Source of the DNA: Bacillota bacterium
GTDB lineage: Bacteria > Bacillota_E > Symbiobacteriia > Symbiobacteriales > Symbiobacteriaceae
Reading direction: 5' to 3'
Assembly (NCBI GenBank): GCA_003242675.1
Contig: QGVE01000139.1
Span: forward strand, 1 to 6,682
Length of the DNA: 6,682 nt
Shown here piece after piece: positions 1-6,366 of the stretch. Made by a program: the position numbers and the translations under genes. Below the pieces are notes generated by a model. The model made no database searches and was not told where the DNA came from. It saw nothing but the letters and a program-made list of their open reading frames with translations. The first letter of the stretch is position 1. Every line of letters begins with the position of its first letter.

Positions 1-830
1 ATCCATACGCCCAGTACCTGGTACATCGCCAGGAGGAAGGCGGCGAGGAAGAAGAGCCCCCCGACCGGGTGGAGCATCCAGCGGCCGAGCCGCGCCGGCC
101 AGCTCGCGCCGGCCGCCGTCTCCGCAACCACCCGTTCCGCGATCTCGTCCGCCCGGCGGCGGCGGGCCCGGTAGACCTCCTCCCGCAGGCCCGGCCCCGG
201 CCGGCCGAGCCGCTTGCAGGTCTCCGGGTCGTCCTCCAGCCACAGCACGCCCTCGGCCGGCGGGAGATCCGCGGGCAGCCGGCTCACGACCTCCGGCGTG
301 GGCTTGCCGCGCCGGGCCCGCCGGATGGCCTCCTTCAGTTCGGCGACCCCCTCGCCCTTCACCGCGACGGTGGGGATCACCTCCACTCCCAGTTCGGCCG
401 AGAGCCGCTCCACGTCGATGCTCAGCCCATTCGCCCGCGCCTCGTCCATCAGGTTCAGGGCGACGACCACCGGAAAGCCCATGTCGATGAGCTGCAGGGT
501 CAGGAACAGGTCGCGGTCGAGGTGCGCGGCGTCCACGACGTTGACCACGATGTCGGCCTCGAGGATCATGTCCCGGGCGACGCGCTCCTCCTCGTTGAAG
601 GCGGAGATGCCGTACACGCCCGGGGTATCGTAAACGCCCAGGTCACCCATCCGGCCCGAGGCGATGTCCACCGTGGTGCCCGGGTAGTTGGAGACTTCTA
701 CGTAGATGCCCGTCAGGGCATGGAAGATCGCGGATTTTCCCACATTCGGATTGCCGACCAGCACCACCTTGGATGCAAGGCCGGACAGCGGCACGCCGGG
801 GCTCGGGCCGTGGCAGTGTGCCTGGGCCAA
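1..830 (-). CDS. feoB: FeoB, ferrous iron transporter, N-terminal part (cut by window edge)
   Basis: This is the N-terminal G-protein part of FeoB, the inner-membrane Fe(II) importer. The reading frame shows the GTPase motifs in order: G1 GNPNVGKS (residues 26-33), G2 PGTT (50-53), G3 DTPG (68-71), G4 NLMD (126-129) and a G5-like KGEG (158-161). A charged helical linker (about 215-250) follows, and the first membrane helix begins near residue 256 (GGLFFLAAFLLAMY). The rest of the protein lies beyond base 1; 276 codons are present, against about 600-700 in the family. I chose the TTG at 830 because GGAGGG (844-839) sits 8 nt upstream and no in-frame ATG precedes the G1 motif. The ATG that overlaps the feoA stop is in another frame. 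The N-terminus carries an HCH cluster (residues 5-7). It starts 4 nt after the feoA stop, so the two are surely co-transcribed. Family assignment is firm; the exact start is likely. Confidence 0.95.
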   Translation of the reverse strand, partial: MAQAHCHGPSPGVPLSGLASKVVLVGNPNVGKSAIFHALTGIYVEVSNYPGTTVDIASGRMGDLGVYDTPGVYGISAFNEEERVARDMILEADIVVNVVDAAHLDRDLFLTLQLIDMGFPVVVALNLMDEARANGLSIDVERLSAELGVEVIPTVAVKGEGVAELKEAIRRARRGKPTPEVVSRLPADLPPAEGVLWLEDDPETCKRLGRPGPGLREEVYRARRRRADEIAERVVAETAAGASWPARLGRWMLHPVGGLFFLAAFLLAMYQVLGVW

Positions 831-834
831 CGCC

Positions 835-1059
835 TCATCCCTCCAGGAGCTCGACTTCGATGCGGTGTGCGAGGCTGCGCCCCAGAGCGATCTCCTGCTT
901 CCCCTTGCGCAGCACCACGGGGCCGCCGGGAAGCACGGCCTCACAGGACGCCCGGCTGCCCTCGGCGATGCCGAACCGGATGGCAGCCAGCCGTGCGGCG
1001 GGGTCATCGATGCTGCGAATGCGGAACGTCTGCCCTGGCTTGGCCTGATCCAGCGTCAT
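835..1059 (-). CDS. feoA: FeoA, small SH3-like partner of FeoB
   Basis: A 74-residue FeoA-type protein, the usual length for this family of small cytoplasmic SH3-like proteins that support FeoB-driven Fe(II) uptake. It begins MTLDQAKPGQTFRI and has the typical core: an RIRSIDD segment, then LAAIRFGIAEG (about residues 24-34), which corresponds to the family's 'r-L-x-x-lGi-pG' turn. A basic strand with RKGKQEIALGRSLA follows. The ATG at 1059 is chosen because GGAGGGG (1071-1065) lies 5 nt upstream; an in-frame GTG two codons earlier overlaps this ribosome site. feoB follows after 4 nt, and the feoB Shine-Dalgarno sequence lies inside the last codons of this gene, suggesting coupled translation. 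A Fur-type operator sits directly upstream. Confidence is high from length, motif and context together. Confidence 0.93.
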   Translation of the reverse strand: MTLDQAKPGQTFRIRSIDDPAARLAAIRFGIAEGSRASCEAVLPGGPVVLRKGKQEIALGRSLAHRIEVELLEG

Positions 1060-1071
1060 GCACACCCCTCC

Positions 1072-1090
1072 GCAAATGAGAATCGTTATC
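1072..1090 (-). promoter_or_regulatory. Fur-box-like operator of feoAB
   Basis: The plus-strand sequence GCAAATGAGAATCGTTATC matches the classical 19-bp Fur box GATAATGATAATCATTATC at 15 of 19 positions by my count. It lies immediately upstream of the feoA ribosome binding site, 13 nt ahead of the start codon. Repressor bound here would block transcription or early elongation of feoAB when iron is plentiful. That Fur itself binds is inferred. I could not fix the -35 and -10 elements of the feoAB promoter with confidence. Confidence 0.72.
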
Positions 1091-1351
1091 GTTTGTTTAC
1101 AATGTCGCAAATACACAGGTGTAGATTCAAGTCGCCAAGGGGCGGATTTCCGCATAGGTCTATCGGGCGCGGCGCGTAGTCCCCCCGCGCGGTGTCCGGC
1201 CGCGAAAGGCACCCTTGGGCGAGATTTCCTACCGCCAGGGCCTGGCCGGCCGCCAGGAACGGATTGCCAATAGTACTTTGGTGCCTCCCGCACATTTCAT
1301 TCATTCGACTACAATGGCAAAGACAAATGATTCGTCCGGGGGGGAGGCCAC
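1091..1351. other. Divergent intergenic region between feoA and the sensor kinase
   Basis: No convincing gene is seen here. The stretch must hold the feoAB promoter on the minus strand and the kinase promoter on the plus strand. Near the kinase there is a good -10-like TACAAT at 1310-1315, but the bases 17 nt upstream (CCCGCA) do not resemble a -35, so this promoter call is weak and may need an activator. A short palindrome, CCTGGC (1241-1246), CGGCC, GCCAGG (1252-1257), could be an operator or small hairpin. A second partial dyad, GCCAA...TTGG around 1266-1281, may also be a protein site. Base composition drops towards AT just before the kinase. Confidence 0.4.
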
Positions 1352-3190
1352 GTGCCGCTCGGCGAAGCGCTGATCCTGCCCGCGGTGGCGCTCGGGATCG
1401 GCTTCCACCTGGCGGTCAGCTGGGCGCTGCTCTGGCGCTATTACCAGGCGCAGGAGCGCTCCCTGCTCACGTGGGGCCTGGGGTGGCTGGTGCTGACCAT
1501 CCACGTGCTGGGCATGTTCCTGACCGAGACCGGCGCGCCGGGGGCGACGCTCCTCCGGGACATCGCCTTCGCCGCGGCGGCCCTGGCGTTCCTGGGCGGC
1601 CAGGCGGAGCGCAGCTGGCGGCGGCCTGCCGTCCTGAAGCGCCTGGCCCCGGTGGGCATGATCGGCCTCATCGCCGCGTTCGCCCTCGGGGTGAGCGCCG
1701 GCGATCCGGTCGGCATCACCGCGACCGCGGTGGTGGTGATCGCACTGGGCGCCTGCGCCTGGCTGTCCTATCCCACCCCCGAGGAAGGGCGCGGCCTGGC
1801 GGAATGGCTGCTGTTCTCCGGCTTTTGCACGGGGACCCTGCGGGCGGCCGTCGCGGCCCTGCCCGGCTCCACCATCACGCTGGAGATCTTCACCCACGCC
1901 CTCTTCTCGCTGCTGTTCTCCGCGGCCGTCACCTGGCAGTCGTGGGAGCACGAGCGGGCCATCCGCCTCTTCTCCCGCACCCTGGAGCGGCTCAACCGGC
2001 CGCTCGGGCTCCAGGAGGCCCTCGACGAGGCCCTGCGGCTGGTGACGGAGATGCTGAACGTCCGGGAGGGCTGGATCCTGCTGCGCACCGAGGGGCGGGG
2101 CGGCGCCGAGGGCACGTGGACCATCGGGGCGGCCTGCGGCTTCCCCGAATGGGCGCGGGCCGGCGTGCAGGCGCAGCACTTCCCCATCGAGCGCTGCCTC
2201 TGCCTCCGCCACCTGAGCCGGGAGGCCCTGGTGACGCAGGTGCGGGACCTGGCCTGCGTCCGGGCGACCGCAGAGGTGGGCCACCCCAGCGGCCGGCACA
2301 TCACCATCCCCCTGGGGCAGGGCGGCAAGGTGGCCGGCATCATGGTCCTCATGATCCCGCCGTCCCGCTACCTGAGCCCGAGCGACCTGGAGATCCTGAC
2401 CGCCGTGGGGGAACAGATCGGCCTCGCCATCGACCGGGCCCGGCTGTACGACCAGCTGGCGGAGAAGGAGCGCCTGCGGAGCCGGCTGCTGGCCCGCCTC
2501 ATCACAGCCCAGGAGGACGAGCGCCGCCGCATCGCCCGGGAGCTGCACGACGAGATCGGGCAGGCCCTGACGGCGCTGGTGGTCACCCTCGACTTCCTCG
2601 TCCGCCACCCGATGAGCGAGGAGAAGCTGCGGGAGCGGCTCATGGCCGTGAAGGAGATGGCCGAGACCGGGCTCAGCGAGGTGCGGCGCGTCATCCACGA
2701 GATGCGACCCACCGCCCTCGACGACCTGGGGCTGGAGGCCGCGATCCGCTGGCTGGTGCGCCGCTACGAGGACGCCGGCCTCAAGATCGACGTCGAGATC
2801 GAGGGGCTCACGGAGCGGCTGCCCGACCACATCGAGATCACGGCCTTCCGCCTGGTCCAGGAGGCCTGCACCAACACCGTGAAACACGCTGGCGCACAAT
2901 CCATCCGGATTGCCCTCCGGCAGAGGGGGAGCTGGCTCACCGTCGAGGTGAAGGACGACGGCAAGGGCTTCGACGTCAAGCGGCGGGGCGAGGGCGTCGG
3001 CCTGGCCGGCATCCGGGAGCGGGTCAGCCTGGCCGGCGGGACGCTGACCATCGAGTCCAGTCCCAACGGTGGAACTCGGGTGTACGCCGAACTGCCCGTG
3101 GAAGGAGCGATGCAGCGTGGCGATTCGGGTGCTGATCTGCGACGACCACATGATGGTGCGCGAGGGCGTGCGCATGGTGCTGCAGTCTGA
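1352..3190 (+). CDS. NarL-family sensor histidine kinase with 7-helix membrane domain and cysteine-bearing GAF domain
   Basis: A 612-residue membrane sensor kinase. Residues 1-198 contain about seven hydrophobic helices (near 6-29, 40-59, 66-84, 98-117, 121-140, 149-170, 176-195). A short helical linker (200-225) leads to a GAF-like domain (about 225-365). This holds C262, C282, C284 and C302, a set resembling cysteines that bind iron-sulfur clusters in some kinases. The HisKA_3 dimerisation domain carries the phospho-acceptor H399 in RRRIARELHDEIGQ. The ATPase domain shows the N box (N508 in EACTNTVKHA), G1 DDGKGFD (535-541) and G2 GVGLAGI (548-554). The GTG at 1352 follows GGAGG (1343-1347) after only 4 nt. 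It is followed by, and overlaps, a LuxR-type response regulator, its evident partner. Residues after about 584 do not look like the family and are read in the overlap, so this end is odd. The signal sensed is unknown. Confidence 0.92.
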   Translation: MPLGEALILPAVALGIGFHLAVSWALLWRYYQAQERSLLTWGLGWLVLTIHVLGMFLTETGAPGATLLRDIAFAAAALAFLGGQAERSWRRPAVLKRLAPVGMIGLIAAFALGVSAGDPVGITATAVVVIALGACAWLSYPTPEEGRGLAEWLLFSGFCTGTLRAAVAALPGSTITLEIFTHALFSLLFSAAVTWQSWEHERAIRLFSRTLERLNRPLGLQEALDEALRLVTEMLNVREGWILLRTEGRGGAEGTWTIGAACGFPEWARAGVQAQHFPIERCLCLRHLSREALVTQVRDLACVRATAEVGHPSGRHITIPLGQGGKVAGIMVLMIPPSRYLSPSDLEILTAVGEQIGLAIDRARLYDQLAEKERLRSRLLARLITAQEDERRRIARELHDEIGQALTALVVTLDFLVRHPMSEEKLRERLMAVKEMAETGLSEVRRVIHEMRPTALDDLGLEAAIRWLVRRYEDAGLKIDVEIEGLTERLPDHIEITAFRLVQEACTNTVKHAGAQSIRIALRQRGSWLTVEVKDDGKGFDVKRRGEGVGLAGIRERVSLAGGTLTIESSPNGGTRVYAELPVEGAMQRGDSGADLRRPHDGARGRAHGAAV

Positions 3191-3770
3191 GCCGGACATC
3201 GAGCTGGTGGGCGAGGCCGGCCGCGGCGAGGAAGCGGTGGAGCTGACCAAGCAGCTCAAGCCCGACGTCGTCATCATGGACATCTCGCTGCCCGACATCA
3301 GCGGCATCGAGGCCACCAAGCTGATCAAGGAGGCCGTTCCGGAGACAAAGGTCATCGGGCTCACGATGCACGAGGAGGAGCCCTACGTGCTGGAGTTCCT
3401 GCGCGCGGGGGCCGACGCCTACATCGTCAAGCGGTCTGCCGCCGCCGACCTGGTGGGGGCGATCCGGGCCGTGATGCAGGGACAGGCCGTGCTCGACCCC
3501 GCCGTCACCCGGACCGTGGTCGAGGGCTACGTGTCCCGCCCGGGCCGCGCCCACGGCCAGCCGGCGGAGCCCTGCCCGCTCACCCCGCGCGAGCGGGAGA
3601 TCCTCGTGCTCATCGCCGAGGGACTCACCAATGCCGAGATCGCCAAGCGGCTGTTCATCAGCGAGAAGACCGTGCAGACCCACCGCTCCAACATGCTGGA
3701 CAAGCTCGGCATCCACGACCGCACCGAGCTGGTGCGCTACGCCATCCGGTTGGGCCTCGTGGAGCCGTAG
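3117..3770 (+). CDS. NarL/LuxR-family DNA-binding response regulator
   Basis: A 217-residue response regulator of the usual NarL/LiaR length. The receiver domain (1-~120) has the acidic pair D9-D10, the phospho-acceptor D55 in VVIMDISLPDISG, the switch T83 and the conserved K105. The C-terminal LuxR-type helix-turn-helix (about 153-217) begins LTPREREIL and contains the recognition region ISEKTVQTHRSN. Phosphorylation by the upstream kinase would drive dimerisation and promoter binding. GTG at 3117 is chosen because GGAG (3103-3106) stands 10 nt upstream and the receiver core starts right after it (AIRVLICDDH). A GTG at 3069 in the same frame would add 16 unfamiliar residues. The gene overlaps the end of the kinase by 74 nt in another frame. 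Target genes are not shown by the sequence; the adjacent dedA has its own promoter and could be one. Confidence 0.95.
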   Translation: MAIRVLICDDHMMVREGVRMVLQSEPDIELVGEAGRGEEAVELTKQLKPDVVIMDISLPDISGIEATKLIKEAVPETKVIGLTMHEEEPYVLEFLRAGADAYIVKRSAAADLVGAIRAVMQGQAVLDPAVTRTVVEGYVSRPGRAHGQPAEPCPLTPREREILVLIAEGLTNAEIAKRLFISEKTVQTHRSNMLDKLGIHDRTELVRYAIRLGLVEP

Positions 3771-3829
3771 CGGTCATGCGCCTCGCCGCCCCGCGGTGGG
3801 ACCCCGGCCCCGGGCGCCGCGCCGCCGAA

Positions 3830-3858
3830 TTGACAGAACCCGCGGCCTGGCGTAGAAT
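3830..3858 (+). promoter_or_regulatory. Sigma-70/sigma-A-type promoter of the dedA gene
   Basis: A perfect -35 TTGACA (3830-3835), a 17-bp spacer and TAGAAT (3853-3858, five of six bases of TATAAT) lie 37 bp upstream of the dedA start codon. This is the best promoter in the window and predicts a transcript start near 3865 with a leader of about 30 nt. It suggests constitutive expression of dedA independent of the two-component genes. A GTTGCGAAATCGGTT stretch just after the -10 may be part of the initial transcribed region. Confidence 0.85.
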
Positions 3859-3895
3859 CGGTTGCGAAATCGGTTCCGGAGAATAGGGGTCGCAC

Positions 3896-4498
3896 ATGGA
3901 CTGGACCGCGCGGGTGATGGAGGCCTTCGGGTACCCTGGCATCATCCTCGTCATCCTGATCGAAAACCTGTTTCCTCCGATTCCCTCCGAGATCGTGCTG
4001 CCCTTCGCCGGTTTCATGACGACGCAGGGCAGCCTTACGCTGTTTGGGGTCGTCCTGGCGGCCACCGCCGGCTCGGTGCTGGGGGCGCTGGCGCTCTACG
4101 GCATCGGCCTGTGGTTCGGCCGCGAGCGCATCTACGGGATCGTGCGCCGGTACGGCCGCTGGCTCACCCTGACCGAGGCGGACGTGCAGCGCACGGAGGA
4201 CTGGTTCGCGCGCTACGGCACCTGGACCGTCTTCTTCTGCCGCATGGTGCCGATCATGCGCAGCCTGATCTCCATCCCCGCCGGCCTGGTGCGCATGAAC
4301 CTGGCGGTGTTCGTGCTCTACACCGCGGTGGGCTCCGCCCTCTGGAACGTGCTCCTGGCCGGCGTCGGCGCGGCCCTGGGCGCCGCCTGGGAGCGGGTTT
4401 CCCACTGGGTGGGCATCTACCAGGACGTGGTGGTCGCGGTCATCCTGATCGGGGCAGCCGCCTTCCTGCTCTACCGTCTGCTGCAGAGGAAAAAATGA
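3896..4498 (+). CDS. DedA-family (VTT/SNARE-associated domain) membrane protein
   Basis: A 200-residue integral membrane protein of the DedA family, at the family's usual length. Members act as lipid transporters or flippases, including some that recycle undecaprenyl phosphate or move phosphatidylethanolamine, and they affect envelope stability and drug tolerance. The hallmark E23-NLFPPIPSE-32 re-entrant motif is present. So is the second motif, R116-MVP-IMR-122 followed by IPAG (127-130). Hydrophobic segments are near 14-40, 48-72, 110-130, 135-165 and 175-195. The C-terminus is basic (LLQRKK). ATG 3896 is preceded by AGGGG (3885-3889) with a 6-nt gap. It has its own strong promoter and ends 5 nt before a long hairpin, so it is probably a single-gene unit. 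Which lipid it handles cannot be told; B. subtilis YngC-like proteins are the closest type I can suggest. Confidence 0.93.
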   Translation: MDWTARVMEAFGYPGIILVILIENLFPPIPSEIVLPFAGFMTTQGSLTLFGVVLAATAGSVLGALALYGIGLWFGRERIYGIVRRYGRWLTLTEADVQRTEDWFARYGTWTVFFCRMVPIMRSLISIPAGLVRMNLAVFVLYTAVGSALWNVLLAGVGAALGAAWERVSHWVGIYQDVVVAVILIGAAAFLLYRLLQRKK

Positions 4499-4503
4499 AG
4501 CGT

Positions 4504-4535
4504 GGAGCCGGTGCCGCACCTTCGGCACCGGCTCC
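4504..4535. terminator. Hairpin terminator between dedA and the convergent small gene
   Basis: GGAGCCGGTGCCG (4504-4516) and CGGCACCGGCTCC (4523-4535) form a perfect 13-bp stem with a 6-base loop, 5 nt after the dedA stop. On the plus strand the following run is weak (GTTCTTGCT). On the minus strand a run of six T (4495-4490) lies 8 nt past the stem. It therefore may end transcription in both directions between the two convergent genes. Confidence 0.75.
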
Positions 4536-4556
4536 GTTCTTGCTGCCCTCAGCGCC

Positions 4557-4781
4557 TCACCGCCGGCGGCGGGAAGGACCCGACCGCAGGACCAGCTCGA
4601 CGCTGCCGTCCGCGCCCACTTCCGGTGTGTAGCGATTCCCTTCCGAATCGCTCACCTGGAGCCGCTCGATGTACCAGGGCCCCCGGCTCTCGACCAGGGC
4701 CTGGAGCTTGCTCACCACGTCCTCCCGACTGATGGCGAGCGTCTTGCCGCCTCCATGCTCCGTGATCGACCAAACCTCCAC
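4557..4781 (-). CDS. Small hypothetical protein, 74 residues
   Basis: I do not recognise this family. The predicted protein starts VEVWSITEHGGGKTLAI and has a soluble, mixed alpha/beta character. A possible beta pair (VEVWSITE, KTLAIS) is followed by an amphipathic helix (REDVVSKLQALVES), then further strands (PWYIERLQVSD, RYTPEVG, VELVLRSG) and an arginine-rich tail (PSRRRR). No signal peptide or membrane segment is seen. The GTG at 4781 is preferred because GGGGGAG (about 4793-4787) stands 5 nt upstream; a GTG at 4802 would add seven residues. It stands alone, converging on dedA. Reality as a gene rests on its ribosome site, its protein-like composition compared with other frames, and the terminator after it. 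Confidence 0.7.
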   Translation of the reverse strand: MEVWSITEHGGGKTLAISREDVVSKLQALVESRGPWYIERLQVSDSEGNRYTPEVGADGSVELVLRSGPSRRRR

Positions 4782-4997
4782 CGGAACTCCCCCTTTCCGC
4801 ACAGGCCCGGCCCGGACCGAAGGAGCGCGCTCCCCGGGGCCGGATCGCGGTATGCGCGCCGCGGCGTGCCGTGCACGGGCCGCGGCGCGAAGGATGACTT
4901 TCCTATCTTACACCAGCGGCACCACCCAGCACAACCCCGAGCCGCAGGTCGCCGGCCCGCCCCGGCACCGGGCCGGCACCCCGCCGGAAACCGAGCA

Positions 4998-5023
4998 GCC
5001 GCCACCCGGCATCGGGTGGCGGC
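4998..5023 (-). terminator. Hairpin terminator of the HD-GYP gene
   Basis: GCCGCCACCCG (4998-5008) and CGGGTGGCGGC (5013-5023) form a perfect 11-bp stem with a four-base loop, starting 10 nt after the HD-GYP stop codon on the minus strand. The T-run after it is poor (TGCTCGGTTT), so it may be a weak intrinsic terminator or a transcript-end stabiliser. The remaining bases to the small gene (4782-4997) hold no gene I can support. A possible -10-like TAAGAT near 4907-4912 on the minus strand could belong to the small gene's promoter, but no -35 supports it. Confidence 0.65.
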
Positions 5024-5033
5024 CGCCTTTGGC

Positions 5034-6170
5034 CTACACCGCGATCTCCCTCATGTACTGGTCCGCGTCTTCGTGGACTTCGCGGAGGATCTCCACCTGC
5101 CGCTCCCGGAACAGGTCGATCTCGTACGGATTCGGGGTGCAGCTCCCGTCGGGCTCCAGCAGCACCCGCACCCGGGGCCGGTCGGCGCGGCCGCGCTCGG
5201 CGGCCACCACCACGGCCTTCCGCCCGTCGGTCAGCTCCACCATCGAGCCGACCGGCCACGGCGCGATGCAGTTCAGGAAAGCCAGCAGGATGTGGGGATC
5301 GAAGAACCCGTGCATCGGACCCGCCAGCGATTCCAGGGCCATCGCGGGGCTGAGTCCCTTCCGGTAGATGCGGTCCGAGGTCATCGCGTCGTAGCAGTCC
5401 ACGATCGCGCACACCCGCGCGTACCGGTAGATCTGGGTGCCGCGCAGGTTGTACGGATAGCCGCCGCCGGACCAGCGCTCGTGGTGCTGGAGCGCGACCA
5501 CCGCCGCGGTGGGCGGGATCTCCGACTGATTCTTGAGGAGCTCCCACCCCAGCACCGTGTGGCGCTTCATGATCTCGGACTCCTCGGGGGTGAGCCGGCC
5601 CGGCTTGTTGAGGATCTCGGGGGGGATCGCCACCTTGCCGATGTCGTGCAGGAGCGTCCCCAGGGCGAGGTCCCTGAGCTCCTCCAGGGAGTAGCCCAGC
5701 TCGATGCCGAGCAGGGTCGAGAGGATGCAGACGTTGACCGAGTGGCTGAGGGTGTACTCATCGGCACACCGGATGTCGACCAGGCTCACGGCCACCTTGG
5801 GGTTGCTGAGGAGTTCGGCGATGATCTGGTCAATCGTCTGCTTCAGCCCGTCGGTGCGAATGGTGGGCGAGAAGTGGCGGAGCCTCTGGTGGGTCGCCAC
5901 GGCGACGGCGGCCCGGACCTCTTCCATGGTCCGGTGCATCTGATCCTTCAGCTGGATCCGCGTCTGGTCGGACACCACGTCCATCGGCTCGACGTCGGGC
6001 GCCAGCTCGTTGACGACGTACACCGAGGTGATGCCGTACGAGAGCAGGGGACCGATGAAGGACTCCCTGAGCACCGTTCCCGCCTGCAGCAGTACCTGGC
6101 CGTTCGCAGAAAAGATCGTCTTGCCCAGTCTCATGCCCGCGCGGATCTCGGTTGTCGGGACCCGGTACAC
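5034..6170 (-). CDS. HD-GYP domain protein, probable cyclic-di-GMP phosphodiesterase
   Basis: A 378-residue cytoplasmic HD-GYP protein, expected to hydrolyse cyclic-di-GMP and so favour motility over attachment. Residues 1-55 resemble the N-terminal DUF3391-type region often found in such proteins (GMRLGKTIF, GQVLLQAGTVL, YGITSVYV). A helical linker leads to the catalytic domain (about 120-300). Metal and catalytic residues appear intact: H143 (LSHSVN), H175-D176 with K179 (HDIGK), H204, H229-H230 in HHERWSGGGYP (229-239) and D258 in DCYDAMTSDR. The C-terminal part (about 305-360) has the PVGSMVEL...RPRVRVLLEPDG pattern common after HD-GYP domains. No receiver, PAS or membrane segment is seen. 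GTG 6170 is chosen because GGAGG (6183-6179) lies 8 nt upstream; the GTG at 6179 overlaps that site. The leader upstream is unusually structured. Confidence 0.93.
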   Translation of the reverse strand: MYRVPTTEIRAGMRLGKTIFSANGQVLLQAGTVLRESFIGPLLSYGITSVYVVNELAPDVEPMDVVSDQTRIQLKDQMHRTMEEVRAAVAVATHQRLRHFSPTIRTDGLKQTIDQIIAELLSNPKVAVSLVDIRCADEYTLSHSVNVCILSTLLGIELGYSLEELRDLALGTLLHDIGKVAIPPEILNKPGRLTPEESEIMKRHTVLGWELLKNQSEIPPTAAVVALQHHERWSGGGYPYNLRGTQIYRYARVCAIVDCYDAMTSDRIYRKGLSPAMALESLAGPMHGFFDPHILLAFLNCIAPWPVGSMVELTDGRKAVVVAAERGRADRPRVRVLLEPDGSCTPNPYEIDLFRERQVEILREVHEDADQYMREIAV

Positions 6171-6180
6171 CGCGTACACC

Positions 6181-6314
6181 TCCGGGTTGGAAGGACAGAT
6201 AAGCCCCGCATCGCGGGGGACGCTCGGTCCGCCTCCCCTGTTGCACGTAGAAATACCTAAAACATATATCTATGGGTTACACACATTGGTGATCTATTCC
6301 TTCTCCAACCCGGA
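6181..6314 (-). promoter_or_regulatory. Structured AT-rich leader of the HD-GYP gene, possible cis-regulatory RNA
   Basis: TCCGGGTTGGA at 6181-6191 and its perfect complement TCCAACCCGGA at 6304-6314 form an 11-bp inverted repeat. It extends with two further 4-bp blocks (AGGA/TCCT and AGAT/ATCT) to about 19 paired bases between 6292-6314 and 6181-6200. In the minus-strand transcript the 3' arm includes the first three bases of the HD-GYP Shine-Dalgarno sequence. The 91 enclosed bases can fold into an AU-rich rod: 6285-6278 with 6249-6242, then 6277-6275 with 6257-6255, then 6274-6271 with 6266-6263. They can also form a GC hairpin, CCCCGC (6218-6213) with GCGGGG (6209-6204). This three-way layout resembles a riboswitch, but I do not recognise a known class. 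The transcript start is unknown, and a small inserted repeat element is an alternative. Confidence 0.45.
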
Positions 6315-6366
6315 ACTTCATCCGTTGTTTTCCGTTTTCTGATAAACCGAGACCCCAGCACGGGCG

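Noticed and set aside
836..838. ATG overlapping the feoA stop (ATGA) as the feoB start
   Set aside because: It is in the wrong frame for the GTPase motifs; the TTG at 830 is in frame with a well-placed GGAGGG.
69..1179. Plus-strand open frames over feoAB
   Set aside because: Out-of-frame shadows of the FeoB/FeoA coding strand; compositions are arginine/histidine/proline-rich with no motif.
1192..3364. Very long open frames opposite or out of phase with the kinase (plus 1192-3135; minus 1301-3364)
   Set aside because: They are shadows of a high-GC gene: proline/arginine/glycine- or histidine/glutamine-rich translations without domains, while the kinase frame has all family motifs.
3801..3814. 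GC palindrome CCCGG-CC-CCGGG after the response regulator as terminator
   Set aside because: The two-base loop is too tight and there is no T-run; the region is simply GC-rich.
6181..6314. Cyclic-di-GMP (GEMM-I) riboswitch upstream of the HD-GYP gene
   Set aside because: The expected conserved core and tetraloop/receptor segments are not present in the minus-strand leader, so I only claim an unclassified structured leader.
6181..6314. Miniature inverted-repeat transposable element
   Set aside because: The 11-bp ends and AT-rich interior would fit, but no convincing target-site duplication flanks them and no second copy is in the window. Kept only as an alternative.
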